A stretch of 64,000 nucleotides of DNA. Origin: Acrocarpospora corrugata (GTDB lineage: Bacteria; Actinomycetota; Actinomycetes; Streptosporangiales; Streptosporangiaceae). The translations under genes were made by a program, and so were the position numbers. The notes below the pieces were generated by a model. The model was not told the DNA's origin, ran no database searches, and worked only from the letters and a program-made list of their open reading frames with translations. Location: the NCBI RefSeq assembly GCF_009687845.1, contig NZ_BLAD01000037.1, positions 79,774-143,773 of the forward strand, written 5' to 3'. The first letter of the stretch is position 1, and the number at the start of each line of letters is the position of its first letter. Below are positions 1 to 7,108 of this stretch, piece after piece.

Positions 1-1992
1 GGCGCGGCCGAGTGCAACCCCGCCGGCGGCAACGCCCCGCAGAACCAGAACGGCCACCCCGACAACCCGGCCGGCCCCGCCCAGCTCGGCGTCGACGCGG
101 TGAACGCGCTCCGCGCCCAGCAGCCGAACTTCCCGTGGGCCGACTACGACGTCGAGGACGTCAGCGACGCGGACGGCGACGGCAACCTGCTGGAGCCGGA
201 CGGCGTCATCGACCACCTGGTCCTGGTGCACGCCGGCAAGGACAAGTCCGGCGGCGGCGGCGCCGAGGGCACGTACGCCATCTGGGCGCACTCCGCCACC
301 ATCCCGGGCGGCTACACCATCCCGGGCACCGGCAAGCGGATCTCCAACTACATCGTGCAGCCCGAGGACTCCGGCGTCGGCGTCTTCGCCCACGAGTACG
401 GCCACGACCTGGGCCTGCCCGACCTGTACGACTCCACCGGCGCGGGCGACTCCAGCGTCGAGTTCTGGGACCTGATGTCGACCGGCTCGCACTCCGGGCC
501 GATCTTCCAGTCGATGCCCGCCCACATGGGCATCTGGGACAAGTGGGTCCTGGGCTGGGTGAACCCGAAGGCGCTCAACCCGGGTGACGGCACCAAGCTG
601 GTCACCGTCGGCCAGGCGTCCCGTACGCCGAAGCTGACCGAGGACGGCGTCCGGATCAACCTGCCGGACAAGTCGGTCACCATGACGACGCCGCACAGCG
701 GCGCCAACGCCTGGTGGACCGGCAACGACCAGAACTGGGCCGACGTGCGGCTGACCCGCACGGTCCAGGTCCCGGGCGGCTCGGACGTGAAGTTCTGGAT
801 GTGGAACGACTACGTCATCGAAGCGGACTGGGACTACGGCTTCGTCGAGGTCTCCACCGACGGCGGCGCCACCTGGAACGAGCAGAAGGTCTACACCGAG
901 GGCGGCGCGCTCGTCTCCACCGACGACGGCTACGCCGACCCGAACAACCGCATGCAGGACTTCGGCGGCAAGAAGTACGGCCTGACCGACCACACCGACT
1001 CCTGGCGGCACGACTACATCGACCTCGCCCCGTTCGCGGGCCAGACCGTCCAGGTCCGGCTGCGGTACGCGACGGACGAGGCGTTCCTCGAGCGCGGCTG
1101 GTTCGCGGACGACTTCTCGGTCACGGCCGGCGGCGTCACCGTGTGGAGCGACGACGTGGAGGCCGGGGCGAACGGCTGGACCGCCGCCACGGGCACCTTC
1201 ACCGACACCCGCGGCGCCGGCTGGACGCGGCACGGCGGCAACATCGTCACCGAGCTGTTCTACCTGGCCGAGTGGCGTAACCTCGACGGCTTCGACCAGG
1301 GCCTGGCGTACACCTACGACACCAACTACCAGCGCAACGGCGTCTGGAAGGTGGACAAGGTCAAGTACAACGCGCCCGGTCTGCTGGTCTGGCTGCGGGA
1401 CGGCTCGTTCAGCGGCAACAGCCCGGCGACGAACGTGCTCTCGCTGCCGTCGCTCGGCTCGAAGGGGCAGCTGCTCCTGGTGGACTCGCACTTCGACCCG
1501 CTGCGCAGGACCGGCGTCGCGGCCACGAAGGACCCGAGCGTGCTGAAGAACATCCCGATGCGCCCGCAGGCCTCCAACGCGGCCTTCGGCTTCGAGAAGA
1601 CCTACCCGTTCCGGGAGTGCTTCGAGGCGGCCGGCGAGCCGTTCAGCGAGTACTGCACCTCGTTCCCTGCGCAGAACCCGGTCAAGGCGTTCACCGACGC
1701 CAAGACCTGGTACCCGGGCATCGAGGACCGCGGCGCCCAAGGGCTCTTCGCCCGTAACCGGGACGCCTCGGCGGTCGTGCCCTCGCGCGACGACCAGCAG
1801 TACAGCGTCCGCGTCGTCAACCCGGACGGAACCCCCGCCACCGGTCTGTACGGCGAGGACTTCCTCGGCTTCACCCTCGGCTCCGGCAACCCCGGCGATG
1901 AGGGCGTGGCCCTGGGCGCGCAGATCAAGCTGATCACCCCGCTCCCGCTCAACCTCGGAGTCATCCTCCAGGTGACGGCGGCCAAGAAGTAG
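1..1992 (+). CDS. Immune inhibitor A-like secreted M6 metalloprotease, 5'-truncated by the window edge
   Basis: The gene enters the window already open in frame 1, so its start and signal peptide are not visible; 663 residues are seen. The zinc motif HEYGHDLGLPDLYD (HExxHxxGxxD, nt 391-432) and a following Met-turn stretch DLMSTGSHSG identify a metzincin of the M6 (InhA) family. These are extracellular zinc endopeptidases. After the catalytic core come a region with WFADDFSV and a C-terminal part ending in VTAAKK. The early sequence WADYDVEDVSDADGDGN is the aspartate-rich segment usual in this family. A partial paralogue follows directly on the same strand, and a good terminator lies 14 bp after the stop codon. 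The family call is firm. The substrate is unknown, and whether the missing 5' part is intact cannot be judged here. Confidence 0.93.
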   Translation, partial: GAAECNPAGGNAPQNQNGHPDNPAGPAQLGVDAVNALRAQQPNFPWADYDVEDVSDADGDGNLLEPDGVIDHLVLVHAGKDKSGGGGAEGTYAIWAHSATIPGGYTIPGTGKRISNYIVQPEDSGVGVFAHEYGHDLGLPDLYDSTGAGDSSVEFWDLMSTGSHSGPIFQSMPAHMGIWDKWVLGWVNPKALNPGDGTKLVTVGQASRTPKLTEDGVRINLPDKSVTMTTPHSGANAWWTGNDQNWADVRLTRTVQVPGGSDVKFWMWNDYVIEADWDYGFVEVSTDGGATWNEQKVYTEGGALVSTDDGYADPNNRMQDFGGKKYGLTDHTDSWRHDYIDLAPFAGQTVQVRLRYATDEAFLERGWFADDFSVTAGGVTVWSDDVEAGANGWTAATGTFTDTRGAGWTRHGGNIVTELFYLAEWRNLDGFDQGLAYTYDTNYQRNGVWKVDKVKYNAPGLLVWLRDGSFSGNSPATNVLSLPSLGSKGQLLLVDSHFDPLRRTGVAATKDPSVLKNIPMRPQASNAAFGFEKTYPFRECFEAAGEPFSEYCTSFPAQNPVKAFTDAKTWYPGIEDRGAQGLFARNRDASAVVPSRDDQQYSVRVVNPDGTPATGLYGEDFLGFTLGSGNPGDEGVALGAQIKLITPLPLNLGVILQVTAAKK

Positions 1993-2005
1993 CAACGACC
2001 GAATC

Positions 2006-2036
2006 GGCGGCCTCCGGGAAACCGGGGGCCGCCTTT
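2006..2036 (+). terminator. Rho-independent terminator after the first InhA-like gene
   Basis: GGCGGCCTCCGG and CCGGGGGCCGCC form a 12-bp stem with one G-U pair, closed by a GAAA tetraloop and followed by TTTT. It lies 14 bp past the stop codon and separates the two protease copies transcriptionally. Confidence 0.8.
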
Positions 2037-2063
2037 TGCCGTCCGCCGTTTGACTTACCGTGT

Positions 2064-4115
2064 GACAAGTTCATCTACAAGAAGGTCAGGACCAAGCAGA
2101 CCGCGAAGCTGCTGACCCTGCTGGTGGAGTTCAACGAGAACGCCAACGACGACTTCTCCGGCTTCAGCCGCCAGTCCTCCACGGCCGACCCGAACACCTG
2201 CGTGGTCGAACCGCCCGGCACCAAGATCAACGGCCCGCTGCACAACAAGATCCCGAACCCGGCGACCCTGCCGGGACCGGGCAGGGACAACCAGACCCTC
2301 TGGGTGCCCGACTTCAGCGCCGCCCACTTCAACAAGATGCTCTACACCGACGCCGGCATCACCACCCGCGTCCGCCCCGACCTGACCGACCCCAGGGACG
2401 GTAAGAAGGGCATCGACATCTCCGGCTTCACCATGAAGAAGATGTACGAGGAGATGTCCAAGGGCGCCTACACCGTCGCCGGCGCGGCCATCGGCTGGCT
2501 CAAGGTGCCCCACTCGGAAGGCTGGTACGGCGCCGCCGCCTGCGACCCCGAGAACGACAACGCCCCGCAGAACACCAACGGCCACCCCGACAACCCGCTC
2601 GGCGCGGCCGCGCTCGGCATCGGCGCGGTCAACGTGCTGGCCGCCCAGCAGCCGAACTTCCCGTGGGCCGACTACGACATCGAGGACACCGCGGACGCCG
2701 ACAACGACGGCAACCGCCTGGAGCCGGACGGCGTGATCGACCACCTCTTCCTGGTGCACGCCGGCGAGGACAAGTCCGGCGGCGGCGGCGCGGAGGGCAC
2801 GTACGCCATCTGGGCGCACGCCTCCACCATCACCGGCGGCTACAGCATCCCCGGCACCACCAAGAAGATCGCCAACTACATCGTCCAGCCGGAGGACTCC
2901 GGCGTCGGCGTCTTCGCCCACGAGTACGGCCACGACCTCGGCCTGCCCGACCTCTACGACGTCACCGTCGCCGGCGACACCAGCGTCGAGTTCTGGTCGC
3001 TGATGTCCACCGGCTCGCACTCCGGGCCGATCTTCCAGTCGATGCCCGCCCACATGGGCATCTGGGACAAGTGGGTGCTGGGCTGGGCGAACCCGAAGAT
3101 CGTCGATCCGGGCAGCGGCACCAAGCTGATCACCGTCGGCCAGTCCTCGAACACCCCCAAGCTGACCGAGGACGGCGTCCGGATCAACCTGCCGGACAAG
3201 TCCACCCAGCTGACCGTGCCGCACAGCGGCGCCAACGCCTGGTGGTCCAGCCCCGACCAGAACTGGGCCGACTCGCGGCTGACCCGCACCATCCAGGTCC
3301 CGGCCGGCGCCGACGTCAAGTTCTGGATGTGGAACGACTACATCATCGAAGAGGACTGGGACTACGGCTTCGTCGAGGTCTCCACCGGCGGCGGCGCCAC
3401 CTGGAACGAGCAGAACGTCTACGCCGAGGGCGGCACGCTCGTCTCCACCGACAACGACCCCAACAAGCGGCTGAAGGACTTCGGGAACAAGAAGCACGGC
3501 CTGACCGGCCACACCGACGGCTGGCGGCACGACTACATCGACCTGACGCCGTTCGCCGGCGCCACCGTCCAGGTCAGGCTCCGCTACGCCACCGACGCCG
3601 CCTACATGGAGCGCGGCTGGTTCTCCGACGACTTCTCGGTGACCAACGGCGCGGCCACCGTCTTCACCGACGACGTGGAGGGCGGCGCGAACGGCTGGAC
3701 CGCGACCACCGGCACCTTCACCAACACCCGCGGCCAGGGCTGGATCAGGCACAGCGGCACCGAGGTCACCGACCAGTTCTACCTGGCCGAGTGGCGCAAC
3801 CTGGACGGCTTCGACAAGGGCCTGGCCTACACCTACGACACCAACTACCAGCGCGACGGCGTCTGGTTCGCCTCCCGGAGCAGGGACGCCTCCGCGGTGG
3901 TCCCCTCCAAGGGCAACCAGCTCTACTCGGTCCGGGTGGTCAACCCCGACGGCACCCCGGCGACCTCGGTCTACGGGCAGCAGTTCAACGGCTTCACCCT
4001 GGGCACCGGCAATCCCGGCGACGAGGGCAAGGCGCTGGGCGCGCAGCTCAAGCTGATCAGCCCCCTTCCCCTTAACCTCGGCGTCATCCTCCAGGTGACG
4101 GCAGCGAAGAAGTAA
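2064..4115 (+). pseudogene. Second InhA-like M6 protease copy, lacking start, signal peptide and an internal block
   Basis: From 2064 the frame reads DKFIYKKVRTKQTAKLL and on into LLVEFNENAND, the normal start of the mature InhA domain. No ATG, GTG or TTG lies in frame before GTG 2124, which is already inside that domain and has no ribosome-binding site, so the signal peptide and true start are missing. The zinc motif HEYGHDLGLPDLYD is intact (from 2919). Compared with the preceding copy, the protein jumps from GVW directly to FASRSRDAS. The 399 nt equivalent to 1348-1746 of copy 1 (133 codons) are missing, in frame. The rest is closely similar. No other frame damage is seen, so the copy may be a recent deletion derivative, or less likely an intracellular variant started at GTG 2124. 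I lean towards a non-functional remnant. Confidence 0.7.
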
Positions 4116-4126
4116 AGCACTAGCAT

Positions 4127-5062
4127 GTGATCATGCGCAGCAAGGCGGACCACACGGCGGCCGTCCGGGATGACCGGAAGGCCGCCGTTGTGGTGAACAC
4201 CAAGTCCCGGCGTGGCCGCAGGCACTACGCCGAGGTGCTGCGGCTGATCCGGGCCGCCGGCTTCGCGCCGCTCGGGGTGTTCCCGGTGGACGAGCCGAAG
4301 CGGCTGCGGGCCACCCTGGACGAGGCGCTCGGCCTCGAACCCGACCTGCTCATCGTGGGCGGCGGCGACGGCACGCTGAGCGCGGCGGTCAAGCACCTGG
4401 TGCACCGGGACGTGGCGCTGGGCGTGCTCCCGCTGGGCACCACCAACAACTTCGCCCGCAGTCTCGGCCTGCCGCTGACCCGCACCGGCGCGGTCCGGGT
4501 CTTCACCGAGGGCAAGGTCGCCGACATCGACCTGGGCTTGTGCGGCGACCGCCCGTTCGCCAACCTGGCCAGCTTCGGCGTCTCCGTCGAGGTGGCCGGC
4601 ACGGTGAAACCGTGGCTGAAGCGGGTGCTCGGCCGGGCCGCCTACCCGCTCACCGCGCTGACCATCCTGCCGGGCCACCACGCGTTCCGGGCCTACGTCA
4701 CGGTGGACGGGGTGCGGCACGAGCTGCTCACCCACCAGCTCAACATCGCCAACGGCCGGTTCCACGGCGGCTGGCAGATCGCCAGGGACATCAGCATCGA
4801 CAACCGGCGGCTGGTCGCCTACCAGCTGGGGTCGGGCAAACGGCTGCGGCTGCTGGTGGAGACCATGGGCCGGGCCACCACCGGCAAGTGGCGCAGCCTG
4901 GCCGGAGGGCCTTTCGTGATCGGCAGGGAGATGCTGATCGAGACGGATCCGCCGATGGCGGCCGACATCGACGGCGAGGTGCGGCTGCGCACGCCGCTCA
5001 CGCTGACCACGATTCCGAACGGCGTGCGGGTGATGGTCGGGCAGGACTTCGTCGACACCTGA
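4127..5062 (+). CDS. Diacylglycerol kinase family lipid kinase
   Basis: This 311-residue protein has the DAGK catalytic signature: VVVNTKSRRG near residue 21, GGGDGT at residues 78-83 (nucleotide-binding loop) and PLGTTNNFARSLGLP near residue 104. Length and order match the bacterial DgkB/YegS-like family, soluble ATP-dependent kinases that phosphorylate lipids such as diacylglycerol at the inner membrane face. GTG 4127 and ATG 4133 are both possible starts, and neither has a clear ribosome-binding site. The gene begins 11 bp after the preceding protease remnant, so it may be read from that transcript. The exact lipid substrate cannot be read from the sequence. Confidence 0.88.
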   Translation: MIMRSKADHTAAVRDDRKAAVVVNTKSRRGRRHYAEVLRLIRAAGFAPLGVFPVDEPKRLRATLDEALGLEPDLLIVGGGDGTLSAAVKHLVHRDVALGVLPLGTTNNFARSLGLPLTRTGAVRVFTEGKVADIDLGLCGDRPFANLASFGVSVEVAGTVKPWLKRVLGRAAYPLTALTILPGHHAFRAYVTVDGVRHELLTHQLNIANGRFHGGWQIARDISIDNRRLVAYQLGSGKRLRLLVETMGRATTGKWRSLAGGPFVIGREMLIETDPPMAADIDGEVRLRTPLTLTTIPNGVRVMVGQDFVDT

Positions 5063-5068
5063 TCGAAC

Positions 5069-5084
5069 CAAGCAAGTGCTTGAC
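5069..5084. promoter_or_regulatory. Palindromic operator-like site overlapping the -35 box
   Basis: CAAGCA-AG-TGCTTG is a perfect 6-2-6 inverted repeat that covers the first bases of the -35 hexamer of the next promoter. Its core CAAGTGCTTG fits the CAAGnnCTTG core of the mycobacterial KstR2 box (AnCAAGnnCTTGnT; here AGCAAGTGCTTGAC, final T not matched). The same core is common for TetR regulators of acyl-CoA and sterol genes. Its position suggests repression by steric block. No regulator for it is encoded next to it. Confidence 0.55.
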
Positions 5085-5108
5085 CGCCTTTCGGGTGCGG
5101 CGTATAAA
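5080..5108 (+). promoter_or_regulatory. Sigma70/HrdB-like promoter of the cholesterol-oxidase-type gene
   Basis: TTGACC (5080-5085) and TATAAA (5103-5108) are separated by 17 bp, a near-consensus vegetative promoter. The expected transcription start is near 5115, leaving a leader of about 90 nt before the TTG start at 5207. Confidence 0.7.
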
Positions 5109-5206
5109 GCAGGTGATCCTGCTTCGGTAGGCGGGGCTAGGCGCGAACCCGTCCCCGCATCCCTCGATGGATGCCTCATTCGTGCCTGCTGCTCCGGAGG
5201 TCTCCC

Positions 5207-6895
5207 TTGGACATCCCCCGTACCGGCCTGTCCCGTCGCGCGCTGCTCGGAGCCCTTTCCTGGACTCCCGTCTTCCATCTGCTGCCCGCCCGCGGCGCCA
5301 CCCTCGCCGCGCCGCCCGCCTTCCCCGGCGGCATCTCCATCTATCAGCAGGCGTACGAGAACTGGTCCGGTGAGATCGAGGTCGACGGCGTCTGGACCTG
5401 CGCCCCCGCCACCCCCGCCGACGTGGTCACGCTGGCCAACTGGGCCCGCGCCAACGGCTGGAAGCTGCGCGCCAAGGGCAAGTCGCACAACTGGTCGCCG
5501 CTGGTCATCCCGGCCGGCGCGGCCGGAAACACCGTCCTGGTGGACACCACCCAGCACCTGACCGCCGTCAGCGTCGGCAGCGGCACCGTCACCGCCCAGA
5601 CCGGCGTCACCATGGAATCCCTGCTCGGCACCCTGGAAGGCGCCGGCTACGGCCTGACCGCCACCCCCGCCCCCGGCGACCTGACCCTCGGCGGCGTGCT
5701 CGCCATCGACGGCCACGGCACCGCCGTCCCCAAGACCGGCGAGACCCTCACCCCCGGCCACACCTTCGGCTCGGTCAGCAACCTGGTCGTCTCGCTCAAG
5801 GCCGTCACCTGGAACGGCTCCGCCTACGCGCTGCGCACCTTCCAGCGCGGCGACGCGCAGATCGCCGCCCTGCTGGTCAACCTGGGCCGCTCGTTCATCA
5901 CCGAGGTGACGTTGCGGGTCGGCGCGAACAAGCGGCTTCGCTGCCAGAGCTTCTACCACATCAACGTCAACGACATGTTCGCGCCGCCCGCCAGCGCCGG
6001 CTCCAGCTCGTTCGCCGGCTACGTCAACTCCACCGGCCGGGTCGAGGCCATCTGGTTCCCGTTCACCACCGTGCCCTGGCTGAAGGTGTGGAGCGTCGCG
6101 CCCAGCAAGCCGCTGTTCGCCAAACAGGTCAACTCCCCCTACAACTACCCGTTCTCCGACTTCCTCTCCGAGGCCGCCTCCGACCTGCTGTCCCAGATCG
6201 TGGCGGGCAACGCCGGGCTGACGCCGACGTTCGAGAACACCCAGATGGCGGTGGTCGGCTCCGGGCTGATCCTGACCGGGACGTGGGACATCTGGGGCTG
6301 GTCCAAGAACACCCTGCTGTACGTGCGGCCGACCACGCTGCGGGTCACCGCCAACGGGTACGCCATCCTGACCACCCGGGCCAACATCCAGCGGGTGGTG
6401 AGCGAGTTCTACACCTACTACAAGAACGCGCTCAACGCGTACGCGGCGCTGGGGCGCTATCCGATGAACGGGCCGCTGGAGATCCGGGTGACCGGGCTGG
6501 ACAACCCCGCCGACGCGCAGGTGGCCGGGGCGGTGTCGCCGCAGCTGTCGGCGCTGCGGCCGAGGCCGGATCATCCGGACTGGAACGTGGCGGTGTGGCT
6601 GGACATCCTCACCGTGCCGGGGACGCCGTACGCGCAGCAGTTCTACCGGGAGACCGAGCAGTGGATCCTGGCCAACTACACCTACGCGGGGGTGCGCCCC
6701 GAGTGGTCGAAGGGGTGGGGGTACTCGGGCACGGCGACCTGGGCGGACGCGGGGTTCCGGGACACGGTGATCCCCGCGGCGTACCGGGCCGGGCAGCCGG
6801 TGGGCGACAACTGGGACACCGCGGTGGGCACGCTGAACGCGCTGGACCCGCACCGGGTGTTCAGCAACTCATTCCTGGACGCGCTTCTCGATTGA
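5207..6895 (+). CDS. Secreted FAD-dependent oxidase, cholesterol oxidase (VAO-type, covalent FAD) family
   Basis: The start is placed at TTG 5207 because GGAGGT lies 6-7 bp upstream and because translation from there begins with a twin-arginine signal (SRRALLG) and a hydrophobic stretch ending near GATLAAPP. An in-frame ATG at 5171 has no ribosome site and would put 12 odd residues ahead of the signal. The 562-residue protein has a PCMH-type FAD domain. KGKSHNWSPLVI contains the histidine expected to carry FAD, and PGDLTLGGVLAIDGHGT belongs to the same fold. The C-terminal half looks like the cholesterol oxidase substrate-binding domain of the Brevibacterium BCO2 type, which oxidises 3-beta-hydroxysterols with O2. 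Tat export fits a folded flavoprotein. The 3' end overlaps the convergent small gene by 27 bp. The family is well supported; the sterol substrate is inferred. Confidence 0.85.
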   Translation: MDIPRTGLSRRALLGALSWTPVFHLLPARGATLAAPPAFPGGISIYQQAYENWSGEIEVDGVWTCAPATPADVVTLANWARANGWKLRAKGKSHNWSPLVIPAGAAGNTVLVDTTQHLTAVSVGSGTVTAQTGVTMESLLGTLEGAGYGLTATPAPGDLTLGGVLAIDGHGTAVPKTGETLTPGHTFGSVSNLVVSLKAVTWNGSAYALRTFQRGDAQIAALLVNLGRSFITEVTLRVGANKRLRCQSFYHINVNDMFAPPASAGSSSFAGYVNSTGRVEAIWFPFTTVPWLKVWSVAPSKPLFAKQVNSPYNYPFSDFLSEAASDLLSQIVAGNAGLTPTFENTQMAVVGSGLILTGTWDIWGWSKNTLLYVRPTTLRVTANGYAILTTRANIQRVVSEFYTYYKNALNAYAALGRYPMNGPLEIRVTGLDNPADAQVAGAVSPQLSALRPRPDHPDWNVAVWLDILTVPGTPYAQQFYRETEQWILANYTYAGVRPEWSKGWGYSGTATWADAGFRDTVIPAAYRAGQPVGDNWDTAVGTLNALDPHRVFSNSFLDALLD

Positions 6896-7108
6896 GGCCA
6901 GCCGCCGGTAGGCCGGGCGGAGCAGGTCCAGCAGCGGGATGTGCCTGATCTTGATGGGTGGTGGTTCCAGCGCGCGCAGCAGCAGGTCGGCGGGGGAGCT
7001 GACGTCCGGGTGGGCCTTCAGCCGGGCCAGCGACACCGAGGGCGCGTAGAAGTCGTCGAGCCGGTCGGCGAACGGCACGTCCTCGACGTCGAGCGGATCT
7101 CCGGTCAT
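6869..7108 (-). CDS. Small hypothetical protein coupled to the SNF2 helicase
   Basis: This 79-residue protein starts at an ATG that overlaps the stop codon of the helicase gene by one base (TGATG), so the two are almost certainly translationally coupled. The sequence is acidic at the N-terminus (DPLDVEDVPFADRLDDFY) and then carries PADLLLRALEPPPIKIRHIP and LLRPAYRRLASIEKRV. This end resembles, by my recollection, the C-terminal tail of SWIM-zinc-finger proteins that usually accompany actinobacterial SNF2 helicases, but no SWIM CxCx motif is present. Its last 27 bp overlap the convergent oxidase gene. The function is unknown; it could be a helicase accessory subunit. Confidence 0.7.
   Translation of the reverse strand: MTGDPLDVEDVPFADRLDDFYAPSVSLARLKAHPDVSSPADLLLRALEPPPIKIRHIPLLDLLRPAYRRLASIEKRVQE

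Noticed and set aside
2055..3752. Long minus-strand open frame of 565 codons opposite the second InhA copy
   Set aside because: It is a glycine/valine/arginine-rich antisense shadow of the M6 protease frame; high GC keeps such frames open.
3971..6853. Minus-strand open frame of 960 codons across the lipid kinase and oxidase genes
   Set aside because: It spans two well-supported plus-strand genes and has shadow composition without any domain.
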